Program-made: the position numbers and the translations under genes
Shown: positions 5,725 to 11,860 of the stretch, in pieces
How positions within the stretch are numbered: the first letter of the stretch is position 1
Layout: the number at the start of each line of letters is the position of its first letter
The notes under the pieces: model-generated
Told to the model about the DNA's origin: nothing
The model's input: the letters and a program-made list of their open reading frames with translations, nothing else
Databases searched by the model: none
Assembly: GCA_011064905.1 (NCBI GenBank)
Contig: JAAKFW010000028.1
Span: 1-11,860 of the forward strand
Direction of reading: 5' to 3'
Origin: Candidatus Anoxychlamydiales bacterium
GTDB taxonomy: Bacteria > Chlamydiota > Chlamydiia > Chlamydiales > SM23-39
DNA: 11,860 bases

Positions 5725-6318
5725 ATGCAAGCAATATTTTTAGATACAGAAACAAATGGTCTCGACCCTAATAAACATAAAATATTAGAGATCGCATATA
5801 AAATTATTGATTTATATTCAGGCGAGGAAAAAGAGCAATACCAAACTCTAATTAATCAACCTGAAGATATTTGGGGAAAAAGCGATTTAAAAAGCTTAGC
5901 AATTAATGGCTTCACCCTAGAAGAAATAAAGAAAGGCAAACAAGAAAAAGATGTATCTTTTGAAATTCTTAAATCCTTTGAAAAAAACTCTATTCAAAAT
6001 GAAAATTCGGTATATATTTGTCAAAACCCCTCTTTTGATAGAGCATTTTTTTTTCAACTAATAGATTCAGATAAACAAAACGTTTTAGGCTGGCCATATC
6101 ACTGGCTTGATTTAGCTTCAATGTATTGGGCACTAACTTTAAAAAAAGCCTCTCAAAATCACTCATATTTTCCATGGGAAACCGGCTTTTCTAAAGATTT
6201 AATAGCAGCGCATTATAAACTCCCTAAAGAAGAAAAACCTCATAGAGCAATGAATGGGGTTAATCACTTAATTTTATGTTATAAAAATGTTGTCGGATTT
6301 CCATATTTAACAACTTAG
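5725..6318 (+). CDS. DnaQ-like (DEDDh fold) 3'-5' exonuclease family protein with altered ExoIII motif
   Basis: The 197-residue protein has the RNase H-like exonuclease fold of DnaQ, oligoribonuclease and related enzymes. These remove nucleotides from 3' ends using two metal ions. ExoI is clear: FLDTETNGLD (residues 5-14, D7 and E9), followed by ILEIAYKI. ExoII is clear: ICQNPSFDRAFF (98-109, D105). ExoIII has the histidine in HRAMNGVNHL (H173). However, the aspartate normally five residues after that histidine is glycine (G178), flanked by N177 and N180. The protein is a single domain with no polymerase or helicase part, so it could be a polymerase proofreading subunit, an RNase or a repair exonuclease. 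It is monocistronic, divergent from nusB, and followed by 121 bases before cdaA. A weak TTGAAT-17-CAAAAT promoter may lie at 5677-5705. Confidence 0.82.
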   Translation: MQAIFLDTETNGLDPNKHKILEIAYKIIDLYSGEEKEQYQTLINQPEDIWGKSDLKSLAINGFTLEEIKKGKQEKDVSFEILKSFEKNSIQNENSVYICQNPSFDRAFFFQLIDSDKQNVLGWPYHWLDLASMYWALTLKKASQNHSYFPWETGFSKDLIAAHYKLPKEEKPHRAMNGVNHLILCYKNVVGFPYLTT

Positions 6319-6359
6319 ACTTTTCAAGTTTTTATAAAAATAATTTTTACCCTTTCTAG

Positions 6360-6388
6360 TTGATTTTTTTTACTTTACTTGGCATAAT
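6360..6388 (+). promoter_or_regulatory. Promoter of the cdaA operon
   Basis: TTGATT (6360-6365) and CATAAT (6383-6388) are 17 bases apart, a good sigma-70-class arrangement. Transcription would begin near 6395 and leave a leader of about 45 bases before the cdaA ATG. An 8-base inverted repeat has one arm ending in this -10 element. Confidence 0.55.
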
Positions 6389-6423
6389 AGGCATTCAAAT
6401 AACCTGAAAGATTTAGCCAAGTA
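6376..6423. repeat. Inverted repeat TACTTGGC / GCCAAGTA at the cdaA promoter
   Basis: TACTTGGC (6376-6383) and GCCAAGTA (6416-6423) are perfect reverse complements with 32 bases between them. The first arm abuts and touches the -10 hexamer; the second lies in the predicted leader. The arms are 50% G+C in an otherwise very AT-rich spacer, and their centres are 40 bases apart, about four helical turns. Only the second arm would be transcribed, so an operator at DNA level is more likely than an RNA hairpin. No binding protein is known. Confidence 0.4.
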
Positions 6424-6439
6424 GATAGAAAAAGAAATA

Positions 6440-7240
6440 ATGATAGCCTACATATATATAATAACTCCTATTATTGAAATTTTAATTATTGCGCTAGCAA
6501 TTAATTACTTGCTTTCATTTTTTTGGAATACCAAATCAATAAATTTGATTTGGGGAGTCTTTGCCTTTATTTTTTTATTTGCCATTGTTACTTATTTTAA
6601 TCTACCCGTGCTACATAAAATAATGATTCAGCTAGGTTCTGCTGCAATAATTTCCTTTGTTATTCTTTTTCAGCCTGAGCTTCGAATGGTTTTATCTAAG
6701 TTTTCCTTAAAAGGCAAACGTTATAAAGAGATTACTGAATTTGATAAATTTTTAGATCATTTAGCTAATTCGACATATCGTTTAGCTGAAAAAAGAATAG
6801 GAGCGTTAATTTCTTTAGAAAATGAAGATTCATTAGAAGAATATGCTAAAAAAGGAGTCATATTAAATGGTAATTTTTCATCTGAGCTTTTAGAAACTAT
6901 ATTTGCAACGACCACACCCCTGCATGATGGAGCTATTATTGTTAGAGATCAAACCATACTATCAGCTGCTTGTATACTTCCTTTAGCTGAAGACTCCACG
7001 CAACTTACCAAGTCTATGGGAACAAGACACAGAGCGGCTCTGGGCCTATCTAATTTAACAGATGCATTAATTATTGTTATTTCAGAAGAGACCGGCAAAG
7101 TATCGATTGCACGAGACGGCATAATGACCCGCGGAATAAAAATTGATAGATACAAAGGAATAATTAGAAGTATTTTTAATCCTCCTAATAAGATTTCTTT
7201 CCAAAGTAAGTTTAACCTAAAAGAGTGGTTAAAAAGATGA
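6440..7240 (+). CDS. cdaA: Membrane-bound diadenylate cyclase (c-di-AMP synthase)
   Basis: CdaA (DacA, YbbP) condenses two ATP into cyclic di-AMP at the inner face of the cytoplasmic membrane. The 266-residue product matches the family length. Three hydrophobic segments come first (about residues 5-27, 34-55 and 62-78), then FQPELR. The DAC domain follows, with PLHDGAIIV (160-168; DGA motif), GTRHRAALGLS (194-204; RHR motif) and ISEETG (214-219), so all the core catalytic motifs are intact. Chlamydia trachomatis has an orthologue whose c-di-AMP is sensed by host STING. It heads the cluster, with a good promoter upstream. Its TGA stop overlaps the next gene by 4 bases (ATGA). Unlike in many Firmicutes, glmM does not follow the cdaA-ybbR pair. 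The Shine-Dalgarno sequence is weak. Confidence 0.95.
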   Translation: MIAYIYIITPIIEILIIALAINYLLSFFWNTKSINLIWGVFAFIFLFAIVTYFNLPVLHKIMIQLGSAAIISFVILFQPELRMVLSKFSLKGKRYKEITEFDKFLDHLANSTYRLAEKRIGALISLENEDSLEEYAKKGVILNGNFSSELLETIFATTTPLHDGAIIVRDQTILSAACILPLAEDSTQLTKSMGTRHRAALGLSNLTDALIIVISEETGKVSIARDGIMTRGIKIDRYKGIIRSIFNPPNKISFQSKFNLKEWLKR

Positions 7241-8484
7241 AAAGCATTTTAAAAAAAATATTTATAGATAATTGGCTAAGAAAAATCCTTGCTCTAATAA
7301 TTGGAATAATTACATGGTTTTTTATAAATAATTCCCTAACTGTCACTAAAACCGTTGGGGATATCCCGGTTAAAGTTATTAATTTAGCTGATGATAAAAC
7401 AATTCCCGGTATGCTTCCAGGTGGCGCTCTATCTGAATCCCACTCTGTAACTATCACAGGAAACCAAAATTTTATTAATCAAATCAATGCCAATGATTTG
7501 GAGATACTCATTGATCTGAAAAATAGAACCCATAATTTCACAACGCTAATTACTAAACACAATCTCATATCCAAAAAACCTACTATCAATCTTGAAAGAT
7601 CAATAAAAAAAGTCATTTCCTCTGAGCTAACGATAAAACTCTCTAGGCTCGTAAAAGAAAAAATACCAGTGCTTATCACAAAACCCATTGGAGAAGCTCC
7701 GAAGGGTTATCAATTTTTAGATGTATGGCCATTTCAACTTAATATTACTTTAATGGGAGCTGAAGAAATTATAAAAAACTTGAAAGCTAAAGGCCTTCAA
7801 TTAACCTTTGATTTAAGTGATATCTCTCAAAATGAACTAGATATAATAAATGCAGCTAACAAACGGGGAAAAAAAGATATAGTCAGTTTTTTCATTCCTA
7901 CAGTCTGGAAAAAAATAAATATCCCTTCTCTTTCTCCCTATCCTATGGAAATCGAGGATCCAAATTCAAAAGCTCTTCGTTTAGATTTTATAAAAAATGA
8001 TTTAATTCCGATTGATGCATCTATTCCTGTATCGCTGTTTTTCCCTCCAAGTACAATTGACAAATTCAATCCCGATACAATAACTTTGGAAAATACCGAA
8101 TTCTTAAAAAAAATAAACAACTACAACATGATTACGACACCACTTTTAGCTCAAGGAGTGAGCGAAGATTTCATAAGTGTCATAAAAGAAAGAATGCATA
8201 TTGTGATATTGGTTGACCCTAAAGAGGACGTCAACAAATTAGTTTGGAATACTCAAGTAATAATACCCATTGAATTAGAAGCCAAATTTGTCAACAAAAA
8301 ATTAGCTGAAGAAACTGATGCAGAGGCTAAAGAGATGGAACCACATATGCGAGAAGCATATCAAAAAAATATTTTTAGATCATATATAAATTTATGTAGG
8401 CTATATATTTCACCTGGAAAAAAACTAAATTTAGAAATTACTCTTGTAGGCGACAAAGTACAAGTAATTCCAAATAACTTATAA
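7237..8484 (+). CDS. cdaR: YbbR-domain protein, CdaR-type regulator of the diadenylate cyclase
   Basis: In Firmicutes CdaR is a membrane-anchored protein with extracytoplasmic YbbR repeats that binds CdaA and adjusts its activity. This 415-residue product has one N-terminal membrane anchor (about residues 14-30, LRKILALIIGIITWFFI). Its sequence matches the typical start of YbbR proteins. The remaining long region is soluble and beta-rich, with several GD-, V- and P-rich stretches compatible with degenerate YbbR repeats, and would lie in the periplasm. I chose the ATG at 7237, which overlaps the cdaA stop by 4 bases, rather than the in-frame GTG four codons upstream. The stop shares one base with the next start (TAATG). 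The repeats are divergent and I cannot count them by eye. Orthology to CdaR rests on the anchor and its position beside cdaA. Confidence 0.82.
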   Translation: MKSILKKIFIDNWLRKILALIIGIITWFFINNSLTVTKTVGDIPVKVINLADDKTIPGMLPGGALSESHSVTITGNQNFINQINANDLEILIDLKNRTHNFTTLITKHNLISKKPTINLERSIKKVISSELTIKLSRLVKEKIPVLITKPIGEAPKGYQFLDVWPFQLNITLMGAEEIIKNLKAKGLQLTFDLSDISQNELDIINAANKRGKKDIVSFFIPTVWKKINIPSLSPYPMEIEDPNSKALRLDFIKNDLIPIDASIPVSLFFPPSTIDKFNPDTITLENTEFLKKINNYNMITTPLLAQGVSEDFISVIKERMHIVILVDPKEDVNKLVWNTQVIIPIELEAKFVNKKLAEETDAEAKEMEPHMREAYQKNIFRSYINLCRLYISPGKKLNLEITLVGDKVQVIPNNL

Positions 8485-9614
8485 TGTCAAATTTAATTTT
8501 TATTAAATATCATTTAAATTCTTTTGGGGGTTTAGAGAAATATTTTTCACGTATAATTGATGCCTTTTTAAAAAAGGGATATAAGATAACGATATTGACA
8601 ACTAATAGCTCTGAAAAAAAAACTTCAAAAAACTTAAAAATAGTTACTTTTAAATCCTTTAAAACTTTTAAATTTTTGAAGCTAAAAATCTTTGACTTTA
8701 GATGCTATTCGTGGATCAAGAGAAACAAAGCAAAAACAGTATTTTCATTTGATAGAATATCATATTTTACACATACACGTCTTGGAAATGGCCTTCATTT
8801 ATCTTATCTAAAAAGAAGAGAACTTTTTGAAAAACCCTTCAAATCATTTATAAATAAAATCAACCCGTTGCACAGAGCGATATTAAAAATTGAAAAGAAA
8901 GGGTTTGAGCAAAAAAATTTAAAAAAGGTAATCGTAAACTCAACAATGATTCAAGAGGAATTATTAAAAGAATACAACTTCGATCCTAAAAAAATAAAAG
9001 TTATTCTAAATGGGGTAGAATATAATGAGCTAGAAAATGATTTTATAAATTGGCACCATAAAAAACCACTCATTGTAAAAAAGCTAAATTTAGATCTAAG
9101 AGATTTTCATTTTGTATTTATTGGAAACGACTATAATAGGAAGGGTCTAAAATTTTTATTAAAAGCACTATCAAACCTCAAAGATAAAAACTTTCATTTA
9201 TCTGTCATAGGAAAAGATAAAAACATTAAAAAATACATCTCATTTGCAAAAAAAAACAAACTTGATAAAAAGGTTAGTTTTTTTGGCCCTAGAAAAGATA
9301 TAATAAACTTTTTAAAACTAGCTGATTGTTTTACGCTCCCGACTTTATATGATCCTTTTGCGAATGCTCTAATCGAAGCTTTAGCTATGGGCGTTTTTGT
9401 GATAACATCAAAATACAATGGAGCGAAACAAATTATTACTAATAAAAATGGTGTTGTAATAGATCCAATAGATACTTTATCATTTACTAAAGCTCTATTA
9501 ACTTGCATGCAAACTAAAAAAAACTTTGAAAATTCAAAAAAAATAAGACAAACTGTTAAAGATTTAGATTTTTCAAATCAACTAGAAACGCTGATAAATG
9601 AAGTTATATCCTAA
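8484..9614 (+). CDS. GT4-family glycosyltransferase, WaaG-like (probable LPS core sugar transferase)
   Basis: The 376-residue protein has a GT-B fold pattern. The N-terminal Rossmann half starts LIFIKYHLNSFGGLEKYFSR (acceptor-side FGGLEK near residue 14). The C-terminal donor half contains VFIGNDYNRKGLKFLLKAL, SFFGPRKDI and DPFANALIEALAMG (290-303), in which D290 and E298 take the place of the usual E-x7-E. The order and wording (FGGL, then NDYNRKG, then FFGPRKD) resemble E. coli WaaG, which adds the first glucose to the LPS inner core on the cytoplasmic face. Placement just before an lpxL-type gene supports a lipid A or LPS role, but donor sugar and acceptor cannot be read from sequence. The ATG shares one base with the preceding stop (TAATG), and the 3' end overlaps the next gene by 17 bases. 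No signal peptide or membrane span is seen. Confidence 0.85.
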   Translation: MSNLIFIKYHLNSFGGLEKYFSRIIDAFLKKGYKITILTTNSSEKKTSKNLKIVTFKSFKTFKFLKLKIFDFRCYSWIKRNKAKTVFSFDRISYFTHTRLGNGLHLSYLKRRELFEKPFKSFINKINPLHRAILKIEKKGFEQKNLKKVIVNSTMIQEELLKEYNFDPKKIKVILNGVEYNELENDFINWHHKKPLIVKKLNLDLRDFHFVFIGNDYNRKGLKFLLKALSNLKDKNFHLSVIGKDKNIKKYISFAKKNKLDKKVSFFGPRKDIINFLKLADCFTLPTLYDPFANALIEALAMGVFVITSKYNGAKQIITNKNGVVIDPIDTLSFTKALLTCMQTKKNFENSKKIRQTVKDLDFSNQLETLINEVIS

Positions 9615-10905
9615 AATAAATAGAAATAAACTGGCATACTATCTAATTAGAATAGTTACTTTTCCTCTAATGTATATGCCATTTAAGCTCATTCATAAAA
9701 CAGGAAGAGTTTTGGGATTTTTTGCCTATTTTGTTTTAAGAGAATACAGAAAAAGAACCCTCAGCAATCTAGCTCTTGCAACTGACTTAAAGCTATCGAA
9801 TAAAGAGATAAAAAAAATTGCAATTCAATCTTTTCAAAATTTAGCAATCACTGTTTTAGAATACCCAAAACTTCATGCAACAAAAGATCTTTCTAAAATC
9901 ATAAAATGTGAAAATCCCACGATTGCAGACAAGTTATATTCTGAAAAACAAGGAATCATCTTTTTTTGCGCTCATCAGTCTAACTGGGAGGTATTATTTT
10001 TAGATGGAACATCTAGGATGCAAGGAATAGCTATCGGAAGACCTATTAAAAATAAGAAGCTATACAAATGGATAGTAAAAATTAGAGAAAAAATGGGAGG
10101 CAGAATAATAACTCCTAAAAACGCTCTTAAAGAGGGTTTAAGAAACCTAAGAAAGGGTGTTTTTATGGGAATAGTTGGAGACCAATCCATGCCGGATAGC
10201 AGCTATTTTTTTCCGTTTTTTGGAAGAAGAGCATGGACATCTACAGCGCCAGCATTGCTTTCATATAAAACTAATTGCCCAATAATTGTTGCAACGACAA
10301 GAAGAATAAATGGAGGCTATAGAATCCACTACTCTGATCCTATTTGGCCAGATCAAAAAGAGCCTTTAGAAAAAGAAGTAACAAGATTAATGAATAGCTC
10401 GCTTAGTCTTTTGCAACAAACCATAAAAAACAGACCCTTTGAATGGCTCTGGCAGCATAATCGCTGGAAGCAACAAACTCCAAGAGTAATTTATAAAAGA
10501 TTTAGACACGATTGCATTTGTATAATACTACCTAAGAAAAGAGAGGATTTTGAAAAAATCATAAAACACCTCCCGATTTTAAAATTAATTTATTATAGAG
10601 ATTTCATATTTTTACTTTGCCCAAAAAAATATAAAAATGATCATTTAATAGATTCTGATGATGTAATTTACTACAAAAATTATAAAGACACTCTTCTTAA
10701 AGATTATAGATTCAAATTCGTCTACAACTTCACTCCTTTTAAAAAAATAAAATCTCACTTTTTAAAATTATCTGCCTTTGAAGTAATAACAATTCAAAAG
10801 CTTCAAAAGCTTGCTTTAAAAAAAATAGATAAAACCCAAATATCTGATCTATCAAAAGTCTTTGAAGCAGCAATTTGCAGAAAATCGATTTCACAAATAA
10901 AATAA
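9598..10905 (+). CDS. lpxL: Lipid A biosynthesis acyltransferase (LpxL/HtrB family) with long C-terminal extension
   Basis: LpxL/HtrB enzymes transfer an acyl chain from acyl-ACP onto Kdo-lipid A precursor at the inner membrane. The 435-residue product starts with a hydrophobic anchor region (about residues 12-48). It then shows the catalytic HQSNWE (H126 and E131, the HX4D/E motif), RPIKNK (148-153), GIVGDQSMPDSSYFFPFFGR (191-210) and WLWQHNRWK (284-292), all in family order. The usual domain ends near residue 295. About 140 more residues follow, basic and rich in Lys and Ile, with hydrophobic stretches such as CICIILPKK (306-314) and FIFLLCPKK. They match nothing I recognise. The start overlaps the glycosyltransferase by 17 bases without a clear Shine-Dalgarno sequence, which suggests coupling. 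It is the last gene of the cdaA cluster and converges on the next gene with a 26-base gap. Confidence 0.9.
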   Translation: MKLYPKINRNKLAYYLIRIVTFPLMYMPFKLIHKTGRVLGFFAYFVLREYRKRTLSNLALATDLKLSNKEIKKIAIQSFQNLAITVLEYPKLHATKDLSKIIKCENPTIADKLYSEKQGIIFFCAHQSNWEVLFLDGTSRMQGIAIGRPIKNKKLYKWIVKIREKMGGRIITPKNALKEGLRNLRKGVFMGIVGDQSMPDSSYFFPFFGRRAWTSTAPALLSYKTNCPIIVATTRRINGGYRIHYSDPIWPDQKEPLEKEVTRLMNSSLSLLQQTIKNRPFEWLWQHNRWKQQTPRVIYKRFRHDCICIILPKKREDFEKIIKHLPILKLIYYRDFIFLLCPKKYKNDHLIDSDDVIYYKNYKDTLLKDYRFKFVYNFTPFKKIKSHFLKLSAFEVITIQKLQKLALKKIDKTQISDLSKVFEAAICRKSISQIK

Positions 10906-10931
10906 TCTTAAAACCATTCTATAAAGAGCTT

Positions 10932-11141
10932 TTAAGCACAATCCTTTAACTTATTTTGTTCTACATGTTTTTCTAAAGCAACGCATCTTTCAATACAATC
11001 TTGATCATCAGCATAAGACAACTTTTGGAATATTTCTGCAAAATCATCAAGCGTTACCTCGAAATATCGACATAGAACAGTTAGGATTTTCTTTTGAATA
11101 GCTTTATCATTTTGTTCAGTTTTTTCGTCCTTACTATCCAA
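10932..11141 (-). CDS. Small acidic hypothetical protein, 69 residues (TTG start or decayed gene)
   Basis: I do not recognise this protein. It has a charged N-terminus (DSKDEKTEQND), then a likely helical body with IQKKILTVLCRYFEVTLDDF (15-34), IFQKL and DCIERCVALEKHVEQ, and four cysteines (24, 49, 53, 68). No signal peptide or membrane span is seen. The only start available is a TTG at 11141-11139; no ATG or GTG occurs in frame before or within it, and no Shine-Dalgarno sequence is visible. The pattern C24...RC53 and the hydrophobic spacing between them resemble the C-terminal 45 residues of the gene just upstream, from which it is separated by 56 bases on the same strand. It may be a small partner protein, or the remnant of a paralogue that lost its front part. 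Confidence 0.42.
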   Translation of the reverse strand: MDSKDEKTEQNDKAIQKKILTVLCRYFEVTLDDFAEIFQKLSYADDQDCIERCVALEKHVEQNKLKDCA

Positions 11142-11197
11142 AGAAAAAAAATATACTTAAGATTCTAATGAAAATCTCATTCAGATTTATCACTTAC

Positions 11198-11737
11198 TTA
11201 TTCTTTTAATTCACATGGCATCAAATCTAATAACATTCTGCATCTTGCAGCAAATTGATCCACAGAATCCACCGATTTCTCGGGAAAACTCTTCCATACA
11301 TTTTCGAGCGCTTGAGGCTCTAAACTTAAAGTTTTACAAGCTTCTAAAACACCTTTCTGTCTTTGAAAATAATGTTCATTCTTTACTTTTTCATCTTTTT
11401 CATTTAATTCATATCCAATAAAAACCTTTTGCATTTCTGTGTAATCTAAAGGCAGATAAGTTGTCAAAAGATTATATTTTCGAATAAAGGTCTCTTTTTG
11501 AATCCTTTTTTCTTTTACTTCATTTCCACTTTGATTGTTTAGATATAATCTATACCACGAAAAAGCACCTGATGCTACAAGCAGTGACCAAATAATTGAA
11601 ATTTGACTCATCTTTTGCGTTGCTATAATAGTGATTACAGGAACTATGACGGAAAAAAGGTTCTCCTTACTTTCAAGAGGCCATTTTAAGCTATCTTCCA
11701 CTACCTGAGAAAAACCTCTTTCTGAAACACCTTCCAT
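11198..11737 (-). CDS. Hypothetical membrane protein with bilobed hydrophobic segment (Inc-like candidate)
   Basis: I do not recognise the 179-residue sequence as a known family. It has a short polar N-terminus (residues 1-26, with serines at 5, 10, 16 and 23). Two hydrophobic lobes follow, at about 27-39 (LFSVIVPVITIIA) and 46-62 (ISIIWSLLVASGAFSWY), split by a short TQKMSQ turn. The remainder is a long charged, helical cytosol-like domain (67-179) with a C134...C166 pair. A hairpin of this kind near the N-terminus is the hallmark layout of chlamydial inclusion membrane (Inc) proteins, which are type III secreted. Ordinary two-span inner membrane proteins look the same by eye. The ATG at 11737-11735 is supported by AGAGGG 4 bases upstream and a candidate promoter. 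It is transcribed towards the small downstream gene. The gene call is firm; the Inc idea is an inference. Confidence 0.75.
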   Translation of the reverse strand: MEGVSERGFSQVVEDSLKWPLESKENLFSVIVPVITIIATQKMSQISIIWSLLVASGAFSWYRLYLNNQSGNEVKEKRIQKETFIRKYNLLTTYLPLDYTEMQKVFIGYELNEKDEKVKNEHYFQRQKGVLEACKTLSLEPQALENVWKSFPEKSVDSVDQFAARCRMLLDLMPCELKE

Positions 11738-11760
11738 ACTACCCTCTTTTAAAATTACAA

Positions 11761-11790
11761 ATTAAACAGTAAAAAGTAATATATACTCAA
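11761..11790 (-). promoter_or_regulatory. Candidate promoter of the hypothetical membrane protein gene
   Basis: On the minus strand TTGAGT (-35, 11790-11785) lies 18 bases from TTTAAT (-10, 11766-11761). Transcription would start near 11754, just before the AGAGGG Shine-Dalgarno site at 11747-11742. Both hexamers are decent but the background is AT-rich. The rest of the right end (11791-11860) shows no convincing gene. Confidence 0.35.
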
Positions 11791-11860
11791 TAATTTCTCA
11801 AGAAAAATCAAACATAAAATTTGGAAAGTACAAGGAAATAGATTATTTCTTGAATTTATA

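Noticed and set aside
6319..6360. TTTTTATAAAAA palindrome after the exonuclease as a terminator
   Set aside because: The palindrome has no loop or G-C pairs and no defined U-tract, so it is low-complexity AT sequence.
7212..7457. 81-codon minus-strand frame over the cdaA/ybbR junction
   Set aside because: It is a shadow of two clear plus-strand genes and lacks a ribosome-binding site. Its hydrophobic look comes from the reverse complement of membrane-anchor codons.
9194..9508. 104-codon minus-strand frame inside the glycosyltransferase gene
   Set aside because: It is the longest shadow frame here, but it lies wholly opposite the conserved donor-binding half of the glycosyltransferase and shows no start signal or motif.
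10907..10936. CTTAAAA/TTTTAAG inverted repeat between the convergent lpxL and small-protein genes, a possible two-way terminator
   Set aside because: The stem is only 7 base pairs and nearly all A-T, it overlaps the small gene's stop codon, and such dyads are expected by chance at this base composition.
11172..11188. AAATCT-CATTC-AGATTT stem-loop just after the Inc-like gene
   Set aside because: It is six weak base pairs followed by only a short T run on the minus strand, too little to call a terminator.

Overview
The window is AT-rich (roughly 30% G+C by eye) with tightly packed, often overlapping genes. It most likely comes from a low-GC member of the phylum Chlamydiota, probably an intracellular bacterium outside the classical Chlamydiaceae. 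Two lines of evidence support this. The ribosomal protein L20 and IF-3 sequences carry chlamydia-like signatures. From memory, two gene groupings are also typical of chlamydiae: pheS/rplT/rpmI/infC near nusB and murB, and a c-di-AMP synthase plus YbbR-domain protein plus lipid A acyltransferase block. I could not run a search, so the placement is an inference and I do not name a genus.

Layout, left to right. (1) Positions 1-1260, minus strand: the translation operon infC-rpmI-rplT-pheS, with pheS cut by the left edge. infC seems to start at a rare AUU (or UUG) codon and rpmI at GUG. (2) 1448-1521, minus: tRNA-Val(GAC) with its own promoter and a 3' hairpin. (3) 1701-2285, plus: an MnmM/YtqB-type methyltransferase, probably for tRNA wobble-uridine modification. 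(4) 2297-5580, minus: a compact operon nusB-murB-PHP phosphoesterase-folC, joined by overlaps or very short gaps. (5) 5725-6318, plus: a DnaQ-like exonuclease with an altered ExoIII motif. (6) 6440-10905, plus: four genes overlapping end to end, namely cdaA (diadenylate cyclase), a YbbR/CdaR-type regulator, a WaaG-like glycosyltransferase and an LpxL/HtrB acyltransferase with a long C-terminal extension. (7) 10932-11737, minus: two unrecognised genes. One has a bilobed hydrophobic segment like that of chlamydial inclusion membrane (Inc) proteins. The other is a small protein that may share a helical domain with it.

How the genes fit together: the left part is housekeeping (initiation, ribosome assembly, Phe-tRNA charging, tRNA modification, rRNA antitermination). 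The middle covers peptidoglycan precursor synthesis, folate polyglutamylation and nucleotide phosphate metabolism. The cdaA cluster couples synthesis of the second messenger c-di-AMP to outer-membrane lipid A and LPS assembly on one transcript. The right end is the only clearly accessory stretch and the best place to look for a lineage-specific host-interaction protein. I found no mobile elements, CRISPR arrays or rRNA genes. No intergenic stretch exceeds 300 bases; the longest are 187 and 179 bases, on either side of the tRNA.
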